Assembly (NCBI GenBank): GCA_964572225.1
Contig: CAZNFR010000101.1
Location: forward strand, 1-11,074
Origin: CAZNFR01 sp964572225
Lineage (GTDB): Bacteria; Bacteroidota; Bacteroidia; Bacteroidales; GCA-2748055
Length of the DNA stretch: 11,074 nucleotides
Direction of reading: 5' to 3'
Shown here: positions 1 to 7,407 of the stretch, one piece after another
Layout: every line of letters begins with the position of its first letter
Numbering within the stretch: the stretch's first letter is position 1
Notes under the pieces: model-generated
The model's database searches: none
What the model was told of the DNA's origin: nothing
What the model saw: the letters and a program-made list of their open reading frames with translations, nothing else
Made by a program: the position numbers and the translations under genes

Positions 1-1595
1 AGGGGCTGTTTGATCGATTGCACGAAGTCATCGAGTTGCGCCGTATTATCAAAGATCACCGAAATCCTTGAATCCTCTATAATCTGAGGCTCCCGTGCCG
101 ACATGGTGTTGTAAAGCCGGGGCATCTCCTCCTTCAGTCGGGCATAATACTTTTTCCAGGCATCAGACAACTGCCGGGCATCAAAACTCTCTTCAGGAAT
201 TTCGGGAGCATCCTCCGTTTCCGCTTGCAAACGGGGATCCAAAACTTCCTTTTCCCGGGTTCCCTTAGCGGAATTCTTCCCGGAGAGCACGTCTTTAATA
301 GAAATTCCGTTCCCCTTCACAGTACTCTTCTCCACTCTGGGAGCAGGTTCGGGTTGTTTCGGCTGAAGGGGGACCGATGGTTCTTTCCCCGGAACTCCCT
401 TCTGCGATCCTTTCGGCGAAGGGCCGGGGTAGGATTCTGATCCGGATTCGGTTTTTTGCCTGATTTCCGGGGTCTCTTCTACACTATGGGAGTTTTTTTT
501 TTCGCTCAGGATCCGGCAGAGTTTTAACAGGGTGAGCTCAATCAGCAAACGCTGATTTCTGCTGGATTTGTAGTTTATATCTGCCTGGTTGCAAATATCC
601 AGGGCGGCGAAGAGAAAATCGGGCTGACAAAGGGCTGATTGCTCCAGGAAACGGGATTTCAGGTTTTCGCTTACCTCCAGAAGATCCACCGTTTTTTGAT
701 CCCGGGAAACGAGAAGGTCCCTGAAATGACTTGCCAGCCCGGTAATGAAGTTGTGTCCGTCAAATCCCTTGTCCAAAACCTCATCGAAAAGCACCAGGGC
801 TTCTGTGTAAGAGGAGTTCAGGCAAAACTCCGTGACCCTGAAATAATACTCATGATCAAGAATGTTGAGGTTTTCAATTACCTGCTCGTAACGGATATCC
901 CCCTCCCCAAAACTTACCACCTGATCAAATATGGAAAGGGCATCCCTCATGGCTCCGTCGGCTTTCTGAGCGATTACATGCAGGGCCTCCGGCTCGGCCT
1001 GGATCTTCTCCTCCGAAGCGATGTATTCCAGATACCGAACCATATCATCCACCCGGATCCGGCTGAAATCATAAATCTGGCAACGGGAGAGAATGGTGGG
1101 GATGATCTTGTGTTTCTCGGTGGTTGCCAGGATGAATACCGCATGGGCCGGAGGTTCCTCCAGAGTCTTCAGGAAGGCATTGAAAGCCTGGGTGGAGAGC
1201 ATATGAACCTCATCGATAATATATACACTGTATTTTCCTATCTGCGGGGGGATCCTGACCTGATCGGTAAGGGTCCGGATATCATCCACCGAATTATTGG
1301 AGGCTGCATCGAGTTCATGGATATTGTAGGAACGGGATTCGTTAAAGGCCAGACAGGATTCACATTCATTGCAGGGCTCAGTGTCTGAGGTAGGATTGAA
1401 GCAGTTTATGGTCTTTGCAAAAATCCGTGCACAGGTGGTCTTCCCTACCCCCCTGGGTCCGCAAAAAAGATAGGCATGGCCCATATGCTGATTGCGGATG
1501 GAATTTTTTAGGGTGGATGCTATATTCTCCTGACCAACAACAGATTTGAAAGTTTCCGGTCTGTATTTTCGCGCAGAAACGATAAATTCACTCAT
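1..1595 (-). CDS. dnaX: DNA polymerase III clamp-loader subunit gamma/tau (C-terminus cut by window edge)
   Basis: DnaX is the ATPase subunit of the clamp loader that places the sliding clamp on primed DNA; the long tau form also tethers polymerase and helicase. The reverse strand reads open from an ATG at 1595 to the window edge, giving 531 residues without a stop. The N-terminus MSEFIVSARKYRPETF is typical. Walker A GPRGVGKTT lies at residues 46-54, the four zinc-binding cysteines are C65, C75, C78 and C81, Walker B is DEVH at 128-131, and the SRC arginine-finger motif is at 170-172. The AAA+ and collar domains end near residue 360. A Pro/Lys/Glu-rich linker follows to about 450, then the start of a C-terminal domain. 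A ten-A run at residues 365-368 could cause slippage to a short gamma-like form. No Shine-Dalgarno precedes the start. An ATG 7 bases upstream (1602) is out of frame. It diverges from rpsF. Confidence 0.97.
   Translation of the reverse strand, partial: MSEFIVSARKYRPETFKSVVGQENIASTLKNSIRNQHMGHAYLFCGPRGVGKTTCARIFAKTINCFNPTSDTEPCNECESCLAFNESRSYNIHELDAASNNSVDDIRTLTDQVRIPPQIGKYSVYIIDEVHMLSTQAFNAFLKTLEEPPAHAVFILATTEKHKIIPTILSRCQIYDFSRIRVDDMVRYLEYIASEEKIQAEPEALHVIAQKADGAMRDALSIFDQVVSFGEGDIRYEQVIENLNILDHEYYFRVTEFCLNSSYTEALVLFDEVLDKGFDGHNFITGLASHFRDLLVSRDQKTVDLLEVSENLKSRFLEQSALCQPDFLFAALDICNQADINYKSSRNQRLLIELTLLKLCRILSEKKNSHSVEETPEIRQKTESGSESYPGPSPKGSQKGVPGKEPSVPLQPKQPEPAPRVEKSTVKGNGISIKDVLSGKNSAKGTREKEVLDPRLQAETEDAPEIPEESFDARQLSDAWKKYYARLKEEMPRLYNTMSAREPQIIEDSRISVIFDNTAQLDDFVQSIKQP
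492..503 (-). promoter_or_regulatory. Candidate slippage site in dnaX (A10 run)
   Basis: The coding strand reads GAA AAA AAA AAC, ten consecutive A residues (T493-T502 on the plus strand) covering residues 365-368. One extra A, or a -1 ribosomal slip, gives Lys-Leu-Pro then TAG (about 370 residues). One A fewer gives Thr-Pro-Ile-Val then TAG (about 371 residues). Either product would keep the ATPase and collar domains and lose the tau-specific part. The heptamers A AAA AAA and A AAA AAC are also present in the correct frame for -1 ribosomal slippage. I see no upstream Shine-Dalgarno-like stimulator and no convincing downstream stem, so RNA polymerase slippage is the simpler mechanism. This is inferred by analogy to Thermus and E. 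coli dnaX. Confidence 0.6.
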
Positions 1596-1614
1596 ATCTC
1601 ATAAAAAATCCGAA

Positions 1615-1645
1615 TAAAGATAAGGTTTAAAATCGAGAATGGAAA
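1615..1645 (-). promoter_or_regulatory. Possible dnaX promoter (Bacteroidota -33/-7 type)
   Basis: Reading the minus strand, TTTC (1645-1642), 19 bases, then TATCTTTA (1622-1615) matches the Bacteroidota TTTG / TAnnTTTG pattern with one mismatch in each box. Transcription would begin roughly 14 bases before the dnaX ATG. The match is weak but the position and spacing are right. Confidence 0.35.
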
Positions 1646-1696
1646 TTTTTACCTTTCGGGGATTTTGAGTCAGACAATAAAGAATTCGGGTAAACT

Positions 1697-1728
1697 ATTG
1701 CTTAATAAATATAAAAATTCTATTTTTG
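1697..1728 (+). promoter_or_regulatory. Promoter of the rpsF-rpsR-rplI operon
   Basis: ATTG at 1697-1700 and TATTTTTG at 1721-1728 are separated by 20 bases. The second box is a full match to the Bacteroidota -7 element TAnnTTTG, and the first matches TTTG in three of four bases. The start of transcription would fall near 1733-1735, leaving an AT-rich leader of about 30 bases with no Shine-Dalgarno before the rpsF ATG. Confidence 0.65.
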
Positions 1729-1764
1729 CGGTCCTTAAAAATCATTAATTAATTATTATTTATT

Positions 1765-2127
1765 ATGGTGAATCAATACGAAACCGTTTTCATTGCAACT
1801 CCCGTTTTGTCTGAGGCACAGATGAAGGAAGCGGTTCAGAAATTCAAGGGCGTGATCACCGACAATGGAGGTGAGATCGTTCATGAGGAGAGCTGGGGGC
1901 TTAAAAAGCTTGCCTACCCCATTCAGAAAAAATCTACCGGGTTCTATCATCTGATCGAATTTAAAGCTACCGGTGAACTTGTCGAAAATCTGGAACTTCA
2001 GTACAGAAGGGATGAACGGATTATCCGATTCCTTACACTGAAAATGGACAAGTACGCGGTAGAATATGCCGAAAAAAAGAGAGCGAAAGCGAAAGCTGCA
2101 GAAACCGAAAACAAAAAGGAGAACTAA
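1765..2127 (+). CDS. rpsF: 30S ribosomal protein S6
   Basis: S6 is a small-subunit platform protein that binds 16S rRNA as a pair with S18. The 120-residue product opens with MVNQYETVFIATPVLSE and carries the core motifs WGLKKLAYPIQKK and YRRDERIIRFL, as expected for the family. The tail from about residue 103 is a Lys/Ala/Glu-rich extension that is probably disordered. The ATG at 1765 is well placed about 30 bases downstream of a promoter. It is the first gene of an operon with rpsR, whose ATG follows the stop after three bases. The order rpsF-rpsR-rplI lacks the ssb found between rpsF and rpsR in Firmicutes and the priB found there in enterobacteria. Confidence 0.98.
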   Translation: MVNQYETVFIATPVLSEAQMKEAVQKFKGVITDNGGEIVHEESWGLKKLAYPIQKKSTGFYHLIEFKATGELVENLELQYRRDERIIRFLTLKMDKYAVEYAEKKRAKAKAAETENKKEN

Positions 2128-2130
2128 AAA

Positions 2131-2400
2131 ATGGCACAGAACGAATCAGAAATCAGATATTTAACCCCCCCAACGGTTGAGATCAAGAAAAAGAAATACT
2201 GCCGGTTCAGAAAAAACCGGATCAAGTATGTGGATTATAAAGATCCCGAGTTCCTGAAAAAATTCCTGAACGAACAGGGTAAAATCCTGCCCAGAAGAGT
2301 TACCGGAACCTCATTGAAATATCAGAGAAAAGTGGCAACCGCGATCAAAAGGGCAAGGCACCTGGCGCTGTTACCCTACGTTACAGACTTATTAAAATAA
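2131..2400 (+). CDS. rpsR: 30S ribosomal protein S18
   Basis: S18 forms a heterodimer with S6 on the platform of the small subunit. The 89-residue basic protein contains KKKYCRFRKN and YVDYKDPEFLKKFLNEQGKILPRRVTGT (residues about 20-60 together), followed by the conserved QRKVATAIKRARHLALLPY, the usual S18 signature. A single cysteine, C24, is present. The gene starts three bases after rpsF, and an AGGAG within the last codons of rpsF may help initiation, so translation is probably coupled. It lies 15 bases before rplI. Confidence 0.98.
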   Translation: MAQNESEIRYLTPPTVEIKKKKYCRFRKNRIKYVDYKDPEFLKKFLNEQGKILPRRVTGTSLKYQRKVATAIKRARHLALLPYVTDLLK

Positions 2401-2415
2401 CCGGAGGAAGGAATC

Positions 2416-2862
2416 ATGGACATAATATTACAAGAAGACATAAGTAACCTTGGACATAAAGGGGATATTGTAACCGTTAAAGACGGATATGCCCGCAACT
2501 TTCTAATACCCCAGGGAATGGCTGTCAACGCAACTCCGTCTGCAAAGAAAATGCATGAGGAGATTAACAGGCAAAGAGCCCATAAAGAAGAAAAACTCAG
2601 GGAAGAGGCTCAGGAACTTGCCAAAAAGCTCGAATCTGTTTCCCTTACCATTGGGGCCAAGACCAGTACCAAAGGAAAAATCTTTGGTTCCGTAAATACC
2701 ATTCAGATCTCTGAAGGTTTGAAAGAAAAAGGCTTTGAAATAGACAGAAAACAGATCACCCTCAAGGAAGACCTTATCAAAGAAGTGGGATCCTACACTG
2801 CCACGGTAAAGATATACCGGGACGTTACCGTAGACATCCCCTTCGAGATAGTCTCGGAATAA
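2416..2862 (+). CDS. rplI: 50S ribosomal protein L9
   Basis: L9 binds 23S rRNA near the base of the L1 stalk and helps keep the reading frame. The 148-residue product has the two-lobed layout of the family: an N-terminal RNA-binding lobe (1-50) with the signature LGHKGDIVTVKDGYARNFL, a long charged connecting helix (about 45-75), and a C-terminal lobe (about 80-148) with TKGKIFGSVNTIQI. Unlike its upstream neighbours it has a strong Shine-Dalgarno, GGAGGA, about 10 bases before the ATG. It is the last gene of the operon and is followed by hairpins. Confidence 0.98.
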   Translation: MDIILQEDISNLGHKGDIVTVKDGYARNFLIPQGMAVNATPSAKKMHEEINRQRAHKEEKLREEAQELAKKLESVSLTIGAKTSTKGKIFGSVNTIQISEGLKEKGFEIDRKQITLKEDLIKEVGSYTATVKIYRDVTVDIPFEIVSE

Positions 2863-2870
2863 ACTGATTA

Positions 2871-2889
2871 CAAGCCTCTTACAGGCTTG
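2871..2889 (+). other. Hairpin in the rplI 3' untranslated region
   Basis: CAAGCCT (2871-2877) pairs with AGGCTTG (2883-2889), a perfect 7-bp stem with a 5-base loop, starting 8 bases after the rplI stop. No T run follows directly, so it is unlikely to terminate by itself. It stands just before the main terminator hairpin and may stabilise the 3' end of the message. Confidence 0.5.
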
Positions 2890-2898
2890 CAATTTAAT

Positions 2899-2939
2899 AA
2901 TAACGTAATTAATGCCGGCATTTATTACGTTATTTTTTT
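2899..2939 (+). terminator. Intrinsic terminator of the ribosomal operon, shared with convergent ridA
   Basis: AATAACGTAAT (2899-2909) pairs perfectly with ATTACGTTATT (2924-2934). Inside, after one T-T mismatch, AATG and CATT extend the stem around a CCGG loop. A run of seven T (2933-2939) follows on the plus strand. The stem is symmetric, so it can also fold in the ridA transcript from the other side, though the T-rich stretch there is weaker. The ridA stop codon (2938-2940) lies inside the T run. Confidence 0.8.
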
Positions 2940-3321
2940 ATCCCTTAACCGCGATGGTTTCAATCTCCACCTTAGCCCCCAGGGGCAGATCCTTAACCGC
3001 ATAGGCTGCCCTCGCCGGCTGCTCTTCAGGATAATAAGCTGAGTAAATATCGTTCATCGCCCTGAAGTCGGCGATGTCGAAAAGCAGAACGGTCGACTTA
3101 ACCACATTGGAAAAGGAATATCCCGCCTCTTCCAGAATGGCAGAAATATTTTTCATTACCTGCTCTGTCTGCTCCTTTATTCCGCCTTCCACTACTTTTC
3201 CGGTGGCAGGATCCAGAGGTACCTGTCCGGAGACATAAAGAGTTCCGTTCACTTCCACTGCTTGTGAATAAGGACCCACAGCAGCGGGTGCTTTTTCGGT
3301 TTGAATAATTCTTTTGTTCAT
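2938..3321 (-). CDS. ridA: RidA family 2-iminobutanoate/2-iminopropanoate deaminase
   Basis: RidA enzymes hydrolyse reactive enamine/imine intermediates released by PLP enzymes such as threonine dehydratase, giving 2-oxoacids and ammonia and protecting other PLP enzymes. The 127-residue length is typical for the trimeric YjgF/YER057c/UK114 fold. Visible family marks are GPYSQA near residue 16, YVSGQVPLDP at 29-38, the substrate-carboxylate-binding arginine in PAR (R104, matching E. coli R105), and E120 in VEIETIAV. With these residues kept, true deaminase activity is likely. The gene lies 67 bases downstream of lptD on the same strand and is probably co-transcribed with it. The spacer holds a small UUCG-type hairpin (CCCC-GAA-GGGG on the plus strand, 3350-3360). 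I found no clear promoter in the spacer. Confidence 0.95.
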   Translation of the reverse strand: MNKRIIQTEKAPAAVGPYSQAVEVNGTLYVSGQVPLDPATGKVVEGGIKEQTEQVMKNISAILEEAGYSFSNVVKSTVLLFDIADFRAMNDIYSAYYPEEQPARAAYAVKDLPLGAKVEIETIAVKG

Positions 3322-3388
3322 AAATTAGATATTTAAATGACTGAGTGAACCCCGAAGGGGAAGTTTGGCTGATTTCAGACCAGCATTC

Positions 3389-6118
3389 CTAGAAATTATC
3401 CTGCCATGGGATCCGCTTGTTATATTTCAGATCCTGGAGTATGGCGGATTTAACGTTAATCTGGAAGTTGAAACTCTTGTAGCGTCCGAAGGGTACCGCG
3501 GTGAGCCTCATTTCCCAGCAATGCAGATCCCGGTAAACACTTAGATTGGAGGTGGTGATCTTCGCTCTTTTAAAATCGTAACCGGTATTGAAGCCGATCT
3601 TCCATTTGGGTGTCAGGCTGAAATCTCCGGTAAACCTTACCGTCTGGACGATGCTGGCCGTGAAGGTGGGTTTAGAATAATTCAGACTATAATCAATCCT
3701 AAGGCTCCAGGGAATATTGAAATCCACATACTCCCCATAGTAATCTTCATCGAAGGTGTCGTACTCATTGGACATAGGCCCTTCGGTGCCGGTCGGCAGA
3801 CTTCCGACCTGGTCGGGGGTTGAAGCGGGTGATGCTCCTCCCGATCCGGAGCCACCCCTGAAATTCATCCCTACCGATAACCCGGCGTTGGTGATCCTGG
3901 CTAATTTGCCGGTTTTCCTGAATTCAGCGAAATTATATTTTCTGCCGGTGGAATCAAGAGCGTAGGGATCCATGGTTCCCCTGAAAGTGATGTTGATCTT
4001 TCCGTCCAGGAACCGGGTGTTTCCATTGAAGGCGATGGGAGTGAATTTTATGGAATCGTCAAAGTCCACGCTGGTCCGGAAATTAAAATTATCCAGGATC
4101 TTGATCTTTTTGGATTCCTCCGCAATTCCGGTGGTATCGTTAAACTGCCTGATCTTGGCTTCCACATTGTTATTCAGACCAATGCTCATGGTTTTGGAAC
4201 TTCCGTTTATCGAAGGTGTTCCGAAAATCCCGTTTTCAAAGATGGAGTACTCCTGCACCAGGTTCCCTTCTTCATCCCGAAGCTCTGCATAGTAATCGGG
4301 AATATAATTGGACATATCCGGAACATAACTGAAGGAAACCGTAGGGGCAATTACATGCCGTATGGCTTCCACCCTGCTGTTTTCCTTGAAAATATACATA
4401 CCATAGATCCTTGGGGTAAGGGATGTGGAGATGGAAGGGTAATAGGAATGGGCATACCTCAGTCCATTGATGGTTTCGGTAACGACCGAGTCCTTTGCGG
4501 GGTCTGATACCGAGGGTACCAGGTATTTTTGGGTATATTCGGTATAGAGCATTCCCCTGTATCTGAGGTTAGGGGTAATGTTCAGGGTACGCATAAAGCT
4601 GGGCTTGATATTCCAGGAGATGGGGATCTCATGGCGAAAACCGTTGCTCATATCGTTCCATACCTCGCTGGTGAACAGTAAGGTATCCACCGTCCGGATC
4701 CGGTTATCCAGGAAACTGCTGTACCCGATTTGGATATCTTCCCAGAGTTTTTTCCTTCCGGTTGATTGTTGCGATCGGAAAGGAAAAAGGGGTTTGGTCA
4801 TATTGAAGGAAACCTTGGGCAGGTTTAGATCGACTGCACCGGTATTGCTGTTCTGAGAGTGGTTGGCACTGGCCGATAAGTTAAAAGGGAAGCGGTTCCA
4901 CCTTTTTTGATAGGAGATACTGGACTGTTTGGTATTGGTAAGGGCATTGGTGAGCACACGGCTGTGATTTTCATCAAAGCGACGGGTCGACAGGTTTACG
5001 CTGGCCCGGAAATTCTGGGTAGGATTGGCTTTCGCATCCTGATTATGAGACCACATAATGGCGTAATCGCTGCTAACCGAATAGTTGTCAAGCCCCTTTT
5101 CGCCAGAAACATTCTGGTAAATCCTCGCATTCACACTTCCATTGAAACGATACCGCACACGATACTGGGAACCGGCCCGCAATCCCCAGGTACCATTGGT
5201 GTATATATCACCGGTAAGCCTCAGATCCATATAATCATTGATGGCCAGGTAATACCCTCCGTTCCTCAGATAAAAACCACGGTTGGCTTCCTCTCCATAC
5301 TGGGGAATCAGAATACCGGAGGAATTGGTTTTGGTATTCGGAAAAAACCCGAAAGGGATACCAATGGGAATGATGATATCCTCGATCACAAAATAAGCCG
5401 GTCCGGAAACGATCTTATCGCCGGGAATGGATTTGGCTTTGGTAAGAGCAATATAGTAATGAGGGTGTTCGGCATCACAGGTAGTGTACTTGCCGTTTTT
5501 CATATGCACATGACCCACTTCATCCATCTTGGTTTTTTCAGCCAGCAGGTAACCTCCCTCCTGCTGGGTTCTGACGGCTTCAATATACCCTTTCTGGGTT
5601 TTGAAGTTATACCGTAAACGTTCCGCATTCAACTCCTGGGACCCGTCTTTGAAGACCGGCTTTCCTGCGATGATGCCGGCCGAATCGGGTAAACCGGTAG
5701 CAAAAACTTCATTTTTACCCATGTCAAATTCGATATAATCGGCGGTCAGTTCATTATTCTGGTATTTGACGGTGGCATTCTTATAAAGGAAAACCTTCTC
5801 CGAATCCATTCCGAAAACAATGGAATCGGCAGCATTGTATTCAACTTCGGAATCCAGTTGTTCCCCACCCCCTTGGGTTCCCTCAGGGGCCAGGGTATCC
5901 TGACTAAAATCGATAAGGGTGTCTCCGGTGATGGGCACAAGCGTATCCTGTCCGATAACCAGTGTATCAGGCCTCTCTACCGGTTTCGCGCTCTCCTGGC
6001 CGACTGCCTCTTCGGATGTTTCTCCGGTACCGGAACCTGTGTTCTGAGCATGGGCGGAGATGTTGAAAACAAGGCAGAATGTTGATATTAAGAGCGCTTT
6101 ATGTAGAATTTTTTGCAA
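3389..6118 (-). CDS. lptD: LPS-assembly protein LptD (OstA family outer-membrane barrel)
   Basis: LptD is the outer-membrane barrel that inserts lipopolysaccharide into the outer leaflet. The 909-residue product starts with a signal peptide (1-24, likely cut after AHA). A low-complexity segment follows with four DTL repeats (51-76), then an LptA/OstA-like beta-taco domain (about 92-235) and a long barrel domain rich in alternating aromatic strands to a C-terminal Phe, the usual signal for BAM insertion. Family marks include GKYTTCDAEHPHYYI (209-223) and IPIGIPFGFFPN (250-261). The mature protein has just two cysteines, C214 and C867, which could form an interdomain disulfide. A Gly/Ser/acidic stretch around 760-800 is probably an exposed loop. 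The start is TTG at 6118: an in-frame TAG lies at 6128-6130 and no ATG lies between it and the signal peptide. ridA follows on the same strand; the amidase gene diverges. Confidence 0.93.
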   Translation of the reverse strand: MQKILHKALLISTFCLVFNISAHAQNTGSGTGETSEEAVGQESAKPVERPDTLVIGQDTLVPITGDTLIDFSQDTLAPEGTQGGGEQLDSEVEYNAADSIVFGMDSEKVFLYKNATVKYQNNELTADYIEFDMGKNEVFATGLPDSAGIIAGKPVFKDGSQELNAERLRYNFKTQKGYIEAVRTQQEGGYLLAEKTKMDEVGHVHMKNGKYTTCDAEHPHYYIALTKAKSIPGDKIVSGPAYFVIEDIIIPIGIPFGFFPNTKTNSSGILIPQYGEEANRGFYLRNGGYYLAINDYMDLRLTGDIYTNGTWGLRAGSQYRVRYRFNGSVNARIYQNVSGEKGLDNYSVSSDYAIMWSHNQDAKANPTQNFRASVNLSTRRFDENHSRVLTNALTNTKQSSISYQKRWNRFPFNLSASANHSQNSNTGAVDLNLPKVSFNMTKPLFPFRSQQSTGRKKLWEDIQIGYSSFLDNRIRTVDTLLFTSEVWNDMSNGFRHEIPISWNIKPSFMRTLNITPNLRYRGMLYTEYTQKYLVPSVSDPAKDSVVTETINGLRYAHSYYPSISTSLTPRIYGMYIFKENSRVEAIRHVIAPTVSFSYVPDMSNYIPDYYAELRDEEGNLVQEYSIFENGIFGTPSINGSSKTMSIGLNNNVEAKIRQFNDTTGIAEESKKIKILDNFNFRTSVDFDDSIKFTPIAFNGNTRFLDGKINITFRGTMDPYALDSTGRKYNFAEFRKTGKLARITNAGLSVGMNFRGGSGSGGASPASTPDQVGSLPTGTEGPMSNEYDTFDEDYYGEYVDFNIPWSLRIDYSLNYSKPTFTASIVQTVRFTGDFSLTPKWKIGFNTGYDFKRAKITTSNLSVYRDLHCWEMRLTAVPFGRYKSFNFQINVKSAILQDLKYNKRIPWQDNF

Positions 6119-6128
6119 GTTTAAATAC

Positions 6129-6136
6129 TATTTTTG
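6129..6136 (+). promoter_or_regulatory. Possible -7 element for the amidase gene
   Basis: TATTTTTG fully matches the Bacteroidota TAnnTTTG element and predicts a transcript start near 6143, about 50 bases before the amidase ATG. A matching -33 TTTG at the proper distance is missing (a TTTG at 6112-6115 is only 13 bases away), so the call is tentative. Confidence 0.4.
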
Positions 6137-6150
6137 CAGGAAGCCGGTTA

Positions 6151-6181
6151 AAAAGCTAATTGCGAACCAAAACTAATTAAA
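6151..6181 (-). promoter_or_regulatory. Possible lptD promoter
   Basis: On the minus strand TAGCTTTT (6158-6151) resembles TAnnTTTG with one mismatch, and TTTA lies 19 bases upstream, resembling the -33 TTTG. Transcription would start near 6145, leaving a leader of about 27 bases before the TTG start of lptD. The match is weak; the evidence is mainly position and spacing. Confidence 0.3.
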
Positions 6182-6191
6182 ATAAGCAAGA

Positions 6192-7385
6192 ATGATGCAT
6201 TCCCGAAATAGCTTTTGTCAACATATAGAACGTTTGGGCTACCGCATTCTTGTATGCACCCTGATGTATTTCGTTGGCACTTCCGGGAGTCCCCTTGTGG
6301 CCGGTCCGCCCACCAAGAATAAAGTGGAGGTGGTGGTGATTGATCCCGGACACGGAGGAAGGGATCCCGGTGCGGTAGGAGCCCATGTGCGTGAAAAAGA
6401 CATTGTTTTGTCCATCGGACTTAAGCTCGGTAAATATATTGAGGAAAATTTTGAGGATGTCCGTGTTATTTATACCCGTGATGATGACACCTTTGTACCT
6501 CTCCACGAGAGGGCCGATATAGCCAACAAGAACAAAGCCGATCTGTTTATAAGTATTCATGCCAATGCACTTCCCCGTTCGGCTGCAATAGGTACCGAGA
6601 CCTGGGTAATGGGTCCTGCTAAAAATGAATCAAATCTGGAGGTAGCCAAACTGGAAAATCAGGTGATTACCCTGGAAGAGGATTACGAAACCAAATACGA
6701 AGGTTTTGATCCAAACTCGGCCGACAGCTACATTATCTTCAGTCTGATGCAATACACTTACCTGGTTCAGAGTGTACAGTTTGCCAGTTTCATCCAGAAC
6801 GAGTTCAGGGAAAGGGCCAAAAGGCAGGACAGGGGTGTTAAACAAGCCGGATTTGTGGTCCTCTGGCAAACCACCATGCCTTCTGTGCTGGTGGAGACAG
6901 GTTTCCTTACCCATCCGGATGAAGAAAAATATCTTGCTTCCCAGCAGGGCCAGGACTACCTTGCCTCTGCCATGTTCCGGGCTTTCCGGAATTATAAGGA
7001 TTTTATCGAGAAAAGCAGTCGTTTTGAAAAGGAACCGGTTAATCCTGCTCCTGTGACGGTATTCCGGGAAGAAACTGCCCCCCCTGCTTCAAATCTGCCG
7101 GAAACCCAGGATATACCCGGGAACGAACTAAAATTTAAAGTGCAGGTACTGGTATCAAAAGAGTCGCAGGATATGACCGGTGCTTATTTCAGATCCTACC
7201 CCGGGGTGGAGGAGTTTTCCGTAGGACGCTGGTATAAATATGCCATAGGAAATTATTCTTCCTACCGGGAATGCCTTGATTTTTGCACCCGGGTCAAGGA
7301 ACATTATCCCGATGCATTTGTTATTGCGGTGAAGAACGGGGAGATCATTCCCCTGAAGGATGCCATTCAGGAAATAAATCATTAG
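6192..7385 (+). CDS. Secreted N-acetylmuramoyl-L-alanine amidase (Amidase_3) with SPOR-like tail
   Basis: The enzyme cleaves the bond between N-acetylmuramic acid and L-alanine in peptidoglycan and is used in daughter-cell separation and wall turnover. The 397-residue product has a basic N-terminus and a hydrophobic stretch (about 19-38) that should act as an export signal. The Amidase_3 domain (about 46-273) shows the zinc ligands H54 (DPGHGG), E68 (VREKD) and H123 (SIHAN), and the catalytic glutamate E235 (VETGF), so it should be active. A Pro/Glu-rich linker (about 280-312) leads to a C-terminal segment (314-397) with FKVQVLVSK and YKYAIGNYSSY, which looks like a divergent SPOR domain that binds denuded glycan. 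Two ATG codons stand in tandem at the start (6192, 6195). It diverges from lptD and precedes mlaD by 134 bases. It resembles AmiC-type enzymes of Bacteroidota. Confidence 0.93.
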   Translation: MMHSRNSFCQHIERLGYRILVCTLMYFVGTSGSPLVAGPPTKNKVEVVVIDPGHGGRDPGAVGAHVREKDIVLSIGLKLGKYIEENFEDVRVIYTRDDDTFVPLHERADIANKNKADLFISIHANALPRSAAIGTETWVMGPAKNESNLEVAKLENQVITLEEDYETKYEGFDPNSADSYIIFSLMQYTYLVQSVQFASFIQNEFRERAKRQDRGVKQAGFVVLWQTTMPSVLVETGFLTHPDEEKYLASQQGQDYLASAMFRAFRNYKDFIEKSSRFEKEPVNPAPVTVFREETAPPASNLPETQDIPGNELKFKVQVLVSKESQDMTGAYFRSYPGVEEFSVGRWYKYAIGNYSSYRECLDFCTRVKEHYPDAFVIAVKNGEIIPLKDAIQEINH

Positions 7386-7407
7386 GCTTCTCTGATTCAT
7401 GGTGAAT

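Noticed and set aside
639..1388. A 249-residue open frame on the plus strand
   Set aside because: It lies entirely antisense to the dnaX ATPase region, whose motifs on the minus strand are unmistakable. The plus-strand product has no recognisable family character.
1729..1764. S6:S18-binding autoregulatory leader upstream of rpsF
   Set aside because: Such leaders fold a hairpin with an exposed CCG near a GGA. The predicted leader here is about 30 AT-rich bases without that structure.
4907..5617. A 236-residue open frame on the plus strand inside lptD
   Set aside because: It is antisense to lptD and reads as low-complexity Gly/Ile-rich sequence, as expected for the reverse of a beta-barrel gene.
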